NCBI GenBank assembly: GCA_964621905.1
Contig: CAZUNG010000001.1
Location: forward strand, 186,001 to 250,000
DNA length: 64,000 bases
From: Ruminococcus_G sp964621905
GTDB lineage: Bacteria; Bacillota; Clostridia; Lachnospirales; Lachnospiraceae
Reading direction: 5' to 3'
Position numbers and translations under genes: made by a program
Part shown: positions 9,937 through 18,792 of the stretch, piece by piece
Layout: each line of letters opens with the position of its first letter
How positions within the stretch are numbered: the stretch's first letter is position 1
The notes under the pieces: generated by a model
Databases searched by the model: none
Seen by the model: only the letters and a program-made list of their open reading frames with translations
What the model was told of the DNA's origin: nothing

Positions 9937-9965
9937 ATTATACGCTGAACCGGGTGAAATTGCAA
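9937..9965 (-). promoter_or_regulatory. Sigma-A promoter for the activase gene
   Basis: Read on the minus strand: -35 TTGCAA (9965-9960), 17 nt spacer, -10 TATAAT (9942-9937). It points at the gene starting at 9842 and leaves a leader of about 90 nt. Confidence 0.75.
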
Positions 9966-9999
9966 TCAGAAAAAATATGTAAATCTTTTGGCAAAATTA

Positions 10000-10008
10000 T
10001 GGTATACT
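10000..10008 (+). promoter_or_regulatory. Extended -10 promoter for tgt
   Basis: TATACT at 10003-10008 is preceded directly by TGG, giving the extended -10 pattern TGnTATAnT. No good -35 lies 17 nt upstream. It sits about 70 nt before the tgt start. Confidence 0.5.
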
Positions 10009-10077
10009 CTAAAAACAGAGCTGTTTTGTTTTCAAAAAAGGAAAGACAGCAGACGATTATGGAAAGGAACAAGATAC

Positions 10078-11214
10078 ATGTATCAGATTATTCACAGAAA
10101 CGGTCCTGCAAAAAGAGCACGGCTTATAACTGTTCACGGAACCATTGAAACGCCGGTGTTTATGAATGTCGGCACGGCCGCGGCGATTAAGGGAGCTGTG
10201 GCAACGACAGATCTAAAAGACATCGGGACACAGGTGCAGCTGTCGAACACGTATCATCTGCATGTGAGACCGGGAGACGAGGTGGTAAAAAAACTGGGCG
10301 GACTCCATCAGTTTATGAACTGGGACCGCCCGATCCTGACGGATTCCGGGGGATTTCAGGTGTTTTCTCTGGGAGAGCTGCGAAAAATCAAAGAAGAAGG
10401 CGTATATTTTCGATCACACGTGGACGGCAGGAAGATTTTTATGGGCCCGGAAGAAAGTATGCAGATACAGTCCAATCTGGGGTCCACGATTGCAATGGCG
10501 TTTGACGAGTGCCCTTCAAGTGTGGCATCCAGAGAATACGTTCAGAATTCTGTGGACAGAACGACAAGATGGCTGAAGCGCTGCCAGACTGAAATGAAAC
10601 GGCTGAATTCACTGGAAGGAACCATCAATCCTGAACAGCTGCTTTTTGGAATCAACCAGGGTGCAATTTATCCGGATATCCGGATTGATCATGCCAGGAC
10701 GATTGCTGAGATGGAGCTGGACGGGTATGCGGTGGGCGGACTTGCTGTTGGAGAAAGTCACGAGGAAATGTACGATATTCTGGATGAGGTAATTCCGCAC
10801 CTGCCGTCAGATAAACCGACATATCTGATGGGAGTAGGGACACCGGCCAATATTCTGGAAGGCGTCTCGCGGGGAGTCGACTTCTTTGACTGCGTCTATC
10901 CGAGCAGGAATGGACGGCATGGCCATGTATACACAAACCATGGCAAGCTGAACATGCTGAATGCGAAGTATGAGCTGGATGACGCTCCGATCGAAGAAGG
11001 GTGCGGATGCCCGGCATGCAGGCATTACAGCCGTGCTTATATCAGGCATTTGTTAAAGGCAAAAGAAATGCTTGGAATGCGTCTCTGTGTGCTGCACAAC
11101 CTGTATTTTTATAATACTATGATGGAAGAGATTCGCCAGGCGATTGAAGAAGACCGGTTTCAGTCTTATAAAGCTGCAAAACTGCTGGGTTTTCAGGAAA
11201 ATGATAAAAAATGA
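10078..11214 (+). CDS. tgt: tRNA-guanine transglycosylase (queuine/preQ1 tRNA-ribosyltransferase)
   Basis: Tgt swaps guanine 34 for preQ1 in tRNAs with GUN anticodons, on the way to queuosine. Visible signatures are DSGGFQVFSLGE with the catalytic Asp, the GGLAVGE loop, FDCVYPSRNGRHGH with the second catalytic Asp, and a C-terminal zinc site CGCPACRHY followed by a later His. A longer reading frame extends upstream to 9988, but ATG at 10078 has AAAGGA at a good distance and yields 378 residues, the normal size, starting MYQIIHRNG. yajC follows, as in many bacteria, but with a separate promoter. Confidence 0.96.
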   Translation: MYQIIHRNGPAKRARLITVHGTIETPVFMNVGTAAAIKGAVATTDLKDIGTQVQLSNTYHLHVRPGDEVVKKLGGLHQFMNWDRPILTDSGGFQVFSLGELRKIKEEGVYFRSHVDGRKIFMGPEESMQIQSNLGSTIAMAFDECPSSVASREYVQNSVDRTTRWLKRCQTEMKRLNSLEGTINPEQLLFGINQGAIYPDIRIDHARTIAEMELDGYAVGGLAVGESHEEMYDILDEVIPHLPSDKPTYLMGVGTPANILEGVSRGVDFFDCVYPSRNGRHGHVYTNHGKLNMLNAKYELDDAPIEEGCGCPACRHYSRAYIRHLLKAKEMLGMRLCVLHNLYFYNTMMEEIRQAIEEDRFQSYKAAKLLGFQENDKK

Positions 11215-11222
11215 AAAAATAC

Positions 11223-11251
11223 TTGCTGAAAAGGTATAAGTTGTGTATTAT
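11223..11251 (+). promoter_or_regulatory. Sigma-A promoter for yajC
   Basis: TTGCTG (11223-11228), 17 nt spacer, TATTAT (11246-11251), placed about 45 nt before the yajC start codon. Confidence 0.6.
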
Positions 11252-11297
11252 TGATATATTAGGTAAAAATATAGAAGAGATTTAGGAGGAATATTTT

Positions 11298-11624
11298 ATG
11301 ATAGCATCTGCAACGGCTTCATCGGCCAGCTCTGGATTGCTTGGCACCGGTTCCATGATCTTATGGCTGGTAGTTTTATTTGGACTGATGTATTTTCTGA
11401 TGATTCGTCCTCAGAAAAAAGAACAGAAACGTGTGGGGGCAATGCTTTCCGACCTTGCAGTCGGCGATGCGATTGTGACAACCAGCGGGTTTTATGGGAT
11501 TGTGATTGACATCACGGATGAAGATGTCATAGTAGAGTTCGGCAACAACAAAAACTGCCGTATTCCGATGAGGAAAGCTGCCATTGCGGAAGTGGAAAAA
11601 GCGGAAGAGGTACAGAATAACTGA
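11298..11624 (+). CDS. yajC: Preprotein translocase accessory subunit YajC
   Basis: A 108-residue protein with one membrane span (about residues 14-32) followed by the family motif FLMIRPQKKEQKR. A basic then beta-rich cytoplasmic tail contains GDAIVTTSGFYG. YajC associates with SecDF and the Sec translocon. It begins behind a strong TAGGAGGA site 7 nt upstream and is the only gene between its promoter and the hairpin at 11635. Confidence 0.95.
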   Translation: MIASATASSASSGLLGTGSMILWLVVLFGLMYFLMIRPQKKEQKRVGAMLSDLAVGDAIVTTSGFYGIVIDITDEDVIVEFGNNKNCRIPMRKAAIAEVEKAEEVQNN

Positions 11625-11634
11625 TTGTATGCCA

Positions 11635-11668
11635 GGGGTTGGATGTCACAGCATCCAGCCCCTTGTTT
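11635..11668 (+). terminator. Intrinsic terminator after yajC
   Basis: GGGGTTGGATG (11635-11645) pairs with CATCCAGCCCC (11652-11662) with one G-T pair and a six-base loop, followed by TTGTTT. Confidence 0.85.
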
Positions 11669-11709
11669 ACGCTGTGATCCGTAGCTGCGGCGGGCAGCAC
11701 CAGTTTTTG

Positions 11710-11738
11710 TTGAAAAATCGTTAAAAATAGATTATTAT
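11710..11738 (+). promoter_or_regulatory. Sigma-A promoter for leuB-ilvD-ilvB
   Basis: TTGAAA (11710-11715), 17 nt spacer, TATTAT (11733-11738), 35 nt before the leuB start. The leader is too short for a T-box or a leader-peptide attenuator between this promoter and leuB. Confidence 0.65.
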
Positions 11739-11773
11739 ATAGGTTAATAGGCTTTTTGGAACAGGAGGATAAA

Positions 11774-12856
11774 ATGAAGTATAAGATAGCGTTGATTCCG
11801 GGGGATGGAATTGGACCGGAAATTGTTGGAGAGGCAAAGAAAGTACTGGATAAGGTGTGTGAGAAATTCCACCATAACTTTGAGTATACGACTCTGCTGC
11901 TGGGCGGAGCATCGATCGATGTGCACGGTGTACCGCTGACAGATGAGACCATGATACAGGCAAAAGCATCAGATGCCATTCTGATGGGTTCGATCGGAGG
12001 GGATGCAGCGACGTCACCCTGGTATCAGCTGGAAGCTTCCAAACGCCCGGAGGCGGGGCTTTTGGGAATCCGCAAAGCGCTGAATCTGTTTGCAAACCTG
12101 CGCCCGGCATATCTGTACGATGAACTAAAGGCAGCATGCCCGCTGTGTGACGAGATTATCGGAGACGGATTTGATATGATGATTGTGCGTGAGCTGACGG
12201 GCGGACTGTATTTCGGGGAGCGCAGAACAGTGGAAGAGAACGGGGTCAGAAAGGCGGTCGACACCCTCACTTATGATGAGAATGAAATTCGCAGAATTGC
12301 AAAAAGGGGATTTGACATTGCTATGAAACGGCGCAGGAAAGTGACGAGCGTCGATAAGGCGAACGTACTGGATTCTTCCAGACTCTGGAGAAGCGTCGTT
12401 GAAGAAGTGGCAAAAGATTATCCGGAAGTGACACTGGAGCATATGCTGGTGGATAACTGTGCCATGCAGCTGGTCAGAAATCCGGGACAGTTTGATGTGA
12501 TTCTTACAGAGAATATGTTTGGGGATATTCTGTCCGATGAGGCAAGTATGGTGACCGGATCCATCGGTATGCTGTCCTCAGCCAGCCTGAATGAGACAAA
12601 ACTTGGACTTTATGAACCGAGTCATGGTTCGGCTCCGGATATCGCGGGGAAAAATATGGCAAATCCGATTGCAACGATCCTTTCAGCCGCGATGATGCTG
12701 CGCTACTCACTGGATTTGGATGCGGAGGCCGATGCCGTGGAAGCTGCGGTGAAAAAAGTTCTTGCAGAAGGGTACCGTACTGTTGATATTATGTCAGAGG
12801 GCTGTACAAAGCTTGGCACTGATGAAATGGGAGATATGATCGTTCAGAATATATAG
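11774..12856 (+). CDS. leuB: 3-isopropylmalate dehydrogenase
   Basis: LeuB oxidatively decarboxylates 3-isopropylmalate with NAD+ in leucine synthesis. The N-terminus MKYKIALIPGDGIGPEI, the substrate segment RELTGGLYFGER, the metal-binding DILSDEAS and the C-terminal EPSHGSAPDIAGK identify it. It is 360 residues long, the family norm. An in-frame TTG at 11756 lies inside the ribosome-binding region; ATG at 11774 follows ACAGGAGG at the right distance. leuA and leuCD are not in the window. It heads an operon with ilvD and ilvB. Confidence 0.96.
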   Translation: MKYKIALIPGDGIGPEIVGEAKKVLDKVCEKFHHNFEYTTLLLGGASIDVHGVPLTDETMIQAKASDAILMGSIGGDAATSPWYQLEASKRPEAGLLGIRKALNLFANLRPAYLYDELKAACPLCDEIIGDGFDMMIVRELTGGLYFGERRTVEENGVRKAVDTLTYDENEIRRIAKRGFDIAMKRRRKVTSVDKANVLDSSRLWRSVVEEVAKDYPEVTLEHMLVDNCAMQLVRNPGQFDVILTENMFGDILSDEASMVTGSIGMLSSASLNETKLGLYEPSHGSAPDIAGKNMANPIATILSAAMMLRYSLDLDAEADAVEAAVKKVLAEGYRTVDIMSEGCTKLGTDEMGDMIVQNI

Positions 12857-12878
12857 AAAAAGGAAAGAGGGAACCAAT

Positions 12879-14549
12879 ATGAGAAGTGATGCAGTAAAAA
12901 AGGGTGTGCAGCAGGCACCGCACAGATCACTGTTCAATGCGCTTGGCATGACAAAAGAAGAGATGGATAAACCGCTGATCGGTATCGTGAGTTCTTATAA
13001 CGAAATCGTACCGGGTCACATGAATCTGGATAAGATCGTAGAAGCGGTCAAGATGGGCGTTGCACTTGCAGGCGGGGTACCGCGCGTATTTCCGGCAATT
13101 GCGGTCTGTGATGGGATTGCAATGGGACATATCGGAATGAAGTATTCACTGGTCACAAGAGATCTGATTGCAGATTCCACAGAGGCCATGGCTCTGGCAC
13201 ATCAGTTTGATGCGCTTGTCATGGTTCCGAACTGTGATAAGAACGTACCGGGACTGCTGATGGCGGCAGCCAGAATCAATATTCCGACGGTATTTGTGAG
13301 CGGAGGCCCCATGCTGGCCGGTCATGTCAAAGGACATAAAACAAGTCTTTCCAGTATGTTTGAGGCAGTGGGTGCACATGCGGCAGGAAAATATTCTGAC
13401 GCGGATGTGGAGGAATATGAATGCAAAGCCTGCCCGACCTGCGGCTCCTGTTCCGGAATGTATACGGCAAACAGCATGAACTGTCTGACAGAAGTGCTCG
13501 GCATGGGTCTTCAGGGGAACGGTACGATTCCGGCTGTATATTCCGAACGTATCCGCCTTGCAAAGCATGCTGGCATGCAGGTGATGGAACTGCTGAAAAA
13601 AGACATCCGTCCCCGCGATATCATGACTGAAAAAGCAGTCATCAATGCACTGACTGTCGATATGGCATTGGGATGTTCCACAAACAGTATGCTTCATCTG
13701 CCGGCGATCGCACATGAGATAGGAATGGATTTTAAAATCCCCTATGCAAATGAGATCAGTGCAAAAACACCGAATCTCTGTCATCTGGCACCGGCGGGAC
13801 CGACATATATGGAGGATCTCAATGAAGCGGGCGGCGTCTATGCAGTAATGAATGAGCTGAATAAAAAAGGTCTTTTGAACACAGAATGTATGACGGTCAC
13901 GGGAAAGACGGTCGGAGAGAATATCAAAGGCTGCAGCAACCTGAATCCTGAAGTCATCCGCCCAATTGACAATCCATACAGCAGCACCGGAGGTCTTGCG
14001 GTCCTGCAGGGAAATCTGGCTCCCGACGGAAGCGTTGTCAAGCGTTCTGCCGTCGTCGAAGAGATGCTGGTACATGAAGGACCGGCTCGTGTTTTTGAAT
14101 GTGAGGAGGATGCAAGCGAAGCCATTCTCTCCGGAAAGATAAAAGAAGGCGACGTTGTAGTGATCCGGTATGAAGGACCGAAAGGGGGACCGGGAATGCG
14201 CGAGATGCTTAATCCAACATCTCAGATTGCAGGGATGGGACTTGGCTCATCGGTAGCGCTGATCACAGACGGCAGATTCAGCGGAGCATCCAGAGGAGCT
14301 TCCATCGGTCACGTTTCACCGGAAGCAGCAGTCGGCGGGCCGATCGCACTGATCGAAGAGGGCGACATGATTCAGATTGATATTCCCAACAACAGCCTGA
14401 ACGTGAAAGTAAGCGATGAGGAGATGACAGCAAGAAAAGAAAAATGGCAGCCGAAGCAGCCGAAGGTTACAACCGGTTATCTGGCACGTTATGCTTCGAT
14501 GGTGACTTCCGGTGACCGCGGTGCCGTACTGGAAATACCGAAAAATTAA
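12879..14549 (+). CDS. ilvD: Dihydroxy-acid dehydratase
   Basis: IlvD dehydrates 2,3-dihydroxy-isovalerate and 2,3-dihydroxy-3-methylvalerate, the third common step to valine and isoleucine. The Fe-S cluster cysteines are in PNCDKNVPG and ACPTCGSCSGM. The product and metal regions are in GGPGMREM and DGRFSGASRG. It is full length at 556 residues. It lies 22 nt after leuB behind GGAAAGAGG and 11 nt before ilvB, so the three genes form one branched-chain amino acid operon. Confidence 0.97.
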   Translation: MRSDAVKKGVQQAPHRSLFNALGMTKEEMDKPLIGIVSSYNEIVPGHMNLDKIVEAVKMGVALAGGVPRVFPAIAVCDGIAMGHIGMKYSLVTRDLIADSTEAMALAHQFDALVMVPNCDKNVPGLLMAAARINIPTVFVSGGPMLAGHVKGHKTSLSSMFEAVGAHAAGKYSDADVEEYECKACPTCGSCSGMYTANSMNCLTEVLGMGLQGNGTIPAVYSERIRLAKHAGMQVMELLKKDIRPRDIMTEKAVINALTVDMALGCSTNSMLHLPAIAHEIGMDFKIPYANEISAKTPNLCHLAPAGPTYMEDLNEAGGVYAVMNELNKKGLLNTECMTVTGKTVGENIKGCSNLNPEVIRPIDNPYSSTGGLAVLQGNLAPDGSVVKRSAVVEEMLVHEGPARVFECEEDASEAILSGKIKEGDVVVIRYEGPKGGPGMREMLNPTSQIAGMGLGSSVALITDGRFSGASRGASIGHVSPEAAVGGPIALIEEGDMIQIDIPNNSLNVKVSDEEMTARKEKWQPKQPKVTTGYLARYASMVTSGDRGAVLEIPKN

Positions 14550-14560
14550 GGAGGTGGCCT

Positions 14561-16243
14561 ATGCTGTTAACAGGTTCAGAGATTATTATAGAATGTTTGA
14601 AAGAACAGGGAGTAGATACTGTTTTTGGATATCCGGGCGGAACCATCCTGAATGTATATGACGAATTGTATCGTCATCAGGATGAAATCCGTCATATTCT
14701 GACATCACATGAGCAGGGAGCGTCACATGCGGCTGACGGATATGCGAGAGCGACCGGAAAAGTCGGCGTCTGTTTTGCAACGTCCGGCCCTGGTGCAACC
14801 AATCTGGTAACAGGAATTGCGACGGCATATATGGATTCCATTCCGATCGTTGCGATCACTGCGAATGTGGGAGTTCCGCTGCTTGGGAAAGACAGCTTTC
14901 AGGAGATTGATATCGCCGGTGTGGTTATGCCGATCACAAAACACAGTATGATCGTAAAAGACGTGACAAAGCTTGCAGATACGATCCGAAGAGCGTTTCA
15001 CATTGCCCAGACGGGACGTCCGGGACCTGTGCTCGTTGATGTGACGAAGGATGTCACAGCTTTAAAAGCAGAGTATTCGTACCGTGAGCCGGAAGTGATT
15101 CTTCCGAGTACGGAAAAACTCAGGATGCAGGATATCGAACAGGCGGTTCAGATGATTGCGAAGGCCAAAAAACCGTTTATCATGATCGGAGGAGGAGCGA
15201 TCCTTGCAGATGCTTCTGAAGAAGTGCGTACATTCGTACATAAAGTCAATGCGCCGGTGACCTCTTCTTTGATGGGAAAAGGCGCCTTTCCTGAGACAGA
15301 TGAGCTTTACACGGGAATGATTGGAATGCACGGGACGAAAACATCAAATCTTGGTGTGATGGAAAGTGATCTTCTTATCACGATCGGGGCAAGGTTCAGC
15401 GACCGTGTGACAGGCAGTACGGAAACGTTTGCGCGTAAGGCAAAGATTCTCCAGATTGATGTGGATGCGGCGGAGATCAATAAAAATGTTGTTGTTGATG
15501 CCAGTGTGATCGGAGACGTAAAAGAAGTACTGAAACTTTTGAATGAACAGATTCCCAAACAGGGGCACGAGGAATGGCTGGAACATATCCGGGATATGAA
15601 ACAGCGTTATCCGATGAGATATAACACGGAAGGACTTACCGGACCCTGTGTGATTGAGGCACTGTACGAAGCTACGAAGGGCGAAGCGATTATCACGACC
15701 GACGTAGGGCAGCACCAGATGTGGGCGGCGCAGTACTATCAATATACACAGCCGCGAACCTTTATTACATCGGGCGGCCTTGGAACGATGGGATACGGAC
15801 TCGGAGCTGCTATCGGAGCCAAGTTCGGGCGGCCGGATAAGGTTGTCGTCAATGTGGCGGGGGACGGATGCTTCCGCATGAATATGAATGAAATTGCAAC
15901 GGCTGTGCGCAATGAACTGCCTCTGATTCAGCTGGTCATCAATAATCATGTGCTGGGAATGGTAAGACAGTGGCAGACACTGTTCTATGAAAAACGGTAT
16001 TCGCATACGGTATTGAATGACAAGACAGATTTTGTAAAGGTTGCGGAGGCCATGGGAGCTGTCGGCATCCGTGTAACACATAAATCTGAAATAGTACCCG
16101 CAATCGAGAAAGCGATTGCGTTAAATACAACGGTTGTCATCGACTGTCAGATTGACTGTGATGACAAAGTATTCCCGATGGTTGCGGCAGGAGCTTCTAT
16201 TGAGGAAGTGTTTGATGAACAGGATTTGACAATTAGAGAGTAA
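14561..16243 (+). CDS. ilvB: Acetolactate synthase, catalytic subunit
   Basis: A ThDP-dependent enzyme that makes acetolactate or acetohydroxybutyrate for branched-chain amino acids. It has three domains: an N-terminal pyrimidine-binding domain with catalytic Glu in SHEQGA and the FQEIDI region, a central domain, and a C-terminal pyrophosphate-binding domain with GDGCFRMNMNE and NNHVLGMVRQWQ. The last motif carries the quinone/FAD-interacting residues typical of the biosynthetic enzyme. It is 560 residues long. The start lies close behind AAGGAGG. No ilvN regulatory subunit follows; serC under its own promoter comes next, so feedback control must come from elsewhere in the genome, if at all. 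Confidence 0.95.
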   Translation: MLLTGSEIIIECLKEQGVDTVFGYPGGTILNVYDELYRHQDEIRHILTSHEQGASHAADGYARATGKVGVCFATSGPGATNLVTGIATAYMDSIPIVAITANVGVPLLGKDSFQEIDIAGVVMPITKHSMIVKDVTKLADTIRRAFHIAQTGRPGPVLVDVTKDVTALKAEYSYREPEVILPSTEKLRMQDIEQAVQMIAKAKKPFIMIGGGAILADASEEVRTFVHKVNAPVTSSLMGKGAFPETDELYTGMIGMHGTKTSNLGVMESDLLITIGARFSDRVTGSTETFARKAKILQIDVDAAEINKNVVVDASVIGDVKEVLKLLNEQIPKQGHEEWLEHIRDMKQRYPMRYNTEGLTGPCVIEALYEATKGEAIITTDVGQHQMWAAQYYQYTQPRTFITSGGLGTMGYGLGAAIGAKFGRPDKVVVNVAGDGCFRMNMNEIATAVRNELPLIQLVINNHVLGMVRQWQTLFYEKRYSHTVLNDKTDFVKVAEAMGAVGIRVTHKSEIVPAIEKAIALNTTVVIDCQIDCDDKVFPMVAAGASIEEVFDEQDLTIRE

Positions 16244-16248
16244 AAATA

Positions 16249-16277
16249 TTGACAGGAAAATAACAAAGCGGTATGAT
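16249..16277 (+). promoter_or_regulatory. Strong sigma-A promoter for serC-serA
   Basis: TTGACA (16249-16254), exactly 17 nt, TATGAT (16272-16277). The start codon of serC is 37 nt downstream. It separates the ser genes from the ilv operon. Confidence 0.85.
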
Positions 16278-16313
16278 ATTTTCATTCAATGACATTTTAG
16301 GAGGAGAAAAAAA

Positions 16314-17396
16314 GTGAGTAGAGTGTATAATTTTTCGGCAGGACCGGCGGTTCTGCCAGAGGAAGTGTTAAAAGAAGCGCAGGCGGAGATGCTGGATTAC
16401 CGTGGGACGGGAATGTCTGTGATGGAGATGAGTCATCGCTCGAAAGCTTTTGATGAGATTATCAATCAGACGGAAGCAGACCTGCGCGATCTGATGCAGA
16501 TTCCGGATCATTATAAAGTACTGTTTATGCAGGGAGGTGCTTCTCTCCAGTTTGCGATGATTCCGATGAATTTCATGAAACATAAAAAAGCGGATTACAT
16601 CGTGACCGGACAGTGGGCAAAAAAGGCGTATCAGGAAGCACAGAAATATGGAACGGCAAATAAGATTGCGACTTCCGAAGATAAAACATTTTCTTATATT
16701 CCGGACTGTTCGGATCTTCCGGTCAGTGATGATGCAGATTATGTTTACATCTGTGAGAACAATACGATTTACGGAACAAAATATAAAGAACTTCCAAACA
16801 CGAAGGGAAAAGATCTGATTGCAGATGTATCTTCCTGTTTCTTGTCGGAACCGGTGGACGTGTCAAAATATGCGATGATTTACGGCGGCGTTCAAAAGAA
16901 TATCGGTCCGGCAGGTATGGTAATCGGAATTATCCGGGAAGATCTGATCACAGATGATGTGATGCCGGGAACGCCGACAATGATGCAGTACAAAACATAT
17001 GCAGACAATGCTTCGATGTATAATACCCCGAACTGCTACTGCATTTATATGTGCGGAAAAGTGTTCCAATGGCTGAAACGTATGGGCGGACTGGAAGCCA
17101 TGAAAGTACATAATGAGAAAAAGGCGGCTGTTCTATACGATTTTCTGGACCAGAGCAAGATGTTCAGCGGTACCGTCGTAAAAGAGGACCGTTCTCTGAT
17201 GAACGTGCCGTTCGTGACAGGAAATAAAGATCTGGATGCAAAATTTGTTGCGGAATCAAAAGCTGCAGGTTTTGAAAATCTGAAAGGACATCGAACGGTC
17301 GGCGGTATGCGTGCAAGTATTTATAACGCAATGCCGATGGAAGGTGTTGAAAAATTAGTGGAATTTATGAAAAAATTTGAAGAGGAGAATCTGTAA
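16314..17396 (+). CDS. serC: Phosphoserine aminotransferase
   Basis: SerC converts 3-phosphohydroxypyruvate and glutamate to phosphoserine. The start FSAGPAVLPEEV, the GGASLQF phosphate-binding segment and the PLP lysine in YGGVQKNIGPAG are diagnostic. It is 360 residues long. The start codon is GTG at 16314, behind TAGGAGGAG and an A-run. serA follows 1 nt after its stop, giving a compact serine operon. Confidence 0.97.
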   Translation: MSRVYNFSAGPAVLPEEVLKEAQAEMLDYRGTGMSVMEMSHRSKAFDEIINQTEADLRDLMQIPDHYKVLFMQGGASLQFAMIPMNFMKHKKADYIVTGQWAKKAYQEAQKYGTANKIATSEDKTFSYIPDCSDLPVSDDADYVYICENNTIYGTKYKELPNTKGKDLIADVSSCFLSEPVDVSKYAMIYGGVQKNIGPAGMVIGIIREDLITDDVMPGTPTMMQYKTYADNASMYNTPNCYCIYMCGKVFQWLKRMGGLEAMKVHNEKKAAVLYDFLDQSKMFSGTVVKEDRSLMNVPFVTGNKDLDAKFVAESKAAGFENLKGHRTVGGMRASIYNAMPMEGVEKLVEFMKKFEEENL

Positions 17397-17397
17397 C

Positions 17398-18561
17398 ATG
17401 TATAAGTATCATTGCCTGAACCCGATTTCCAGTGTTGGAATTGAACGTTTTACGGACCGGTATGTAGAGACGGAAAATATAGAAGAGGCGGATGCCGTCC
17501 TGGTTCGCAGCGCCGATATGAAAGATATGAATTTCCCTGAGAATCTCAAAGTGATTGCAAGGGCAGGAGCCGGTGTCAACAACATTCCTCTTGGCAAGTG
17601 TGCAGATGAAGGAATTGTCGTCTTCAATACACCGGGCGCAAATGCAAACGGCGTAAAAGAGCTTGTGATTGCAGGTATGCTGCTGGCGTCCCGTGATATC
17701 GTAGGCGGTATTGAATGGGTGGAAAGCGAGCAGAATGTGGAAGATATCGGCAAGCTGGCTGAAAAGAAGAAAAAGCAGTTTGCAGGATGTGAGATCAGCG
17801 GCAAAAAACTTGGAATCATCGGACTCGGTGCGATCGGTGTCATGGTGGCAAATGCAGCAACACATCTTGGCATGGAAGTTTATGGATATGATCCGTATAT
17901 CTCCGTGGAGGCGGCATGGAATCTGTCCAGAACGATCAAACACATTGATAATCTGGAAACACTGTATAAAGAGTGTGATTACATTACGATTCATGTACCG
18001 CTGCTGGAAGAGACGCGCGGCATGATCAACGCGGAAGCGATCGGAATGATGAAAGACGGTGTTGTCATTCTTAATTTTGCCAGGGATATTCTGGTGGATG
18101 AAAAAGCGCTGGTGGAAGCACTGGAAAACAATAAGGTAAAGAAGTATGTAACTGACTTTGCCAATCCGGTTGTGGCGGGCGTTAAAAATACGCTTGTAAC
18201 TCCGCATCTCGGTGCATCCACGGAAGAATCCGAAGATAATTGCGCACGAATGGCAGTTAAAGAAATCATAGATTATCTGGAAAACGGGAATATTAAGAAT
18301 TCGGTTAATTATCCGAATTGTGACATGGGCAGCTGCGTGGTAGCGGGCAGAATTGCAATCCATCACAAGAACATTATCAATATGATCAGCCAGTTTACAG
18401 CAGTTTTTGGGGAAGCCGGTGTCAATATCTGTGATATGACGAATAAGAGCAAAGGTGATTATGCGTACACACTGCTGGACCTTCAGACAAAGCCGACACA
18501 GGAAGTTGTGGATAAATTGAGAAAATTAGATGGTGTATTAAGGGTTCGTATTGTAAAATAA
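17398..18561 (+). CDS. serA: D-3-phosphoglycerate dehydrogenase
   Basis: SerA commits 3-phosphoglycerate to serine synthesis. The Rossmann motif GIIGLGAIG binds NAD. The active-site Arg, Glu and His lie in RAGAGVNNIP, around FANPVVAG, and in TPHLGAST. A short ACT domain (about residues 315-387) forms the C-terminus and may bind serine for feedback. An upstream TTG in frame at 17377 is inside serC; ATG at 17398 is preceded by AGAGGAG and gives 387 residues, the short clostridial form. The transcript meets a hairpin right after the stop. Confidence 0.96.
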   Translation: MYKYHCLNPISSVGIERFTDRYVETENIEEADAVLVRSADMKDMNFPENLKVIARAGAGVNNIPLGKCADEGIVVFNTPGANANGVKELVIAGMLLASRDIVGGIEWVESEQNVEDIGKLAEKKKKQFAGCEISGKKLGIIGLGAIGVMVANAATHLGMEVYGYDPYISVEAAWNLSRTIKHIDNLETLYKECDYITIHVPLLEETRGMINAEAIGMMKDGVVILNFARDILVDEKALVEALENNKVKKYVTDFANPVVAGVKNTLVTPHLGASTEESEDNCARMAVKEIIDYLENGNIKNSVNYPNCDMGSCVVAGRIAIHHKNIINMISQFTAVFGEAGVNICDMTNKSKGDYAYTLLDLQTKPTQEVVDKLRKLDGVLRVRIVK

Positions 18562-18562
18562 A

Positions 18563-18621
18563 GGGAGGGAATCTGCCGCAAAATCAGCGCATGCATGTTT
18601 TGCGGCAGCCCCGCCCTTTTT
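18563..18621 (+). terminator. Terminator-like hairpin after serA
   Basis: CTGCCGCAAAA (18573-18583) pairs with TTTTGCGGCAG (18597-18607), followed by a GC-rich stretch and TTTTT at 18617-18621. Partial readthrough into the next genes is likely, because no clear promoter is seen before them. Confidence 0.7.
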
Positions 18622-18661
18622 GAGCTTTGAGAAATCATTTGCTCAGTGACAGGAGCAGGGC

Positions 18662-18790
18662 ATGAGAAAATATGGAAAGCGCCTGAGGCGCGCCAGGAGG
18701 AACTGGGTCTGGTTACGGACCGTGATGTACCACAGGGAAAAGCTGGGACGAGCGTACCAGTCTATAAAAAACATTTGGAGAGGAAATTAA
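18662..18790 (+). CDS. Possible small, very basic protein (42 aa)
   Basis: A short frame that runs ATG (18662) to TAA (18788-18790), ending 2 nt before the DUF1015 start codon. It is preceded by AGGAG about 7 nt upstream. The peptide is dominated by Arg and Lys (for example GKRLRRARRNW) with several aromatic residues and has no acidic stretch, so it would bind nucleic acid or membranes if made. I know of no family for it. The good ribosome-binding site and tight fit argue for a gene; its size argues for caution. Confidence 0.35.
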   Translation: MRKYGKRLRRARRNWVWLRTVMYHREKLGRAYQSIKNIWRGN

Positions 18791-18792
18791 AA

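Noticed and set aside
18646..18792. N-terminal extension of the DUF1015 protein from GTG 18646
   Set aside because: The family starts at the FRAIRP region; ATG 18793 has a proper ribosome-binding site and the extension has no conserved look.
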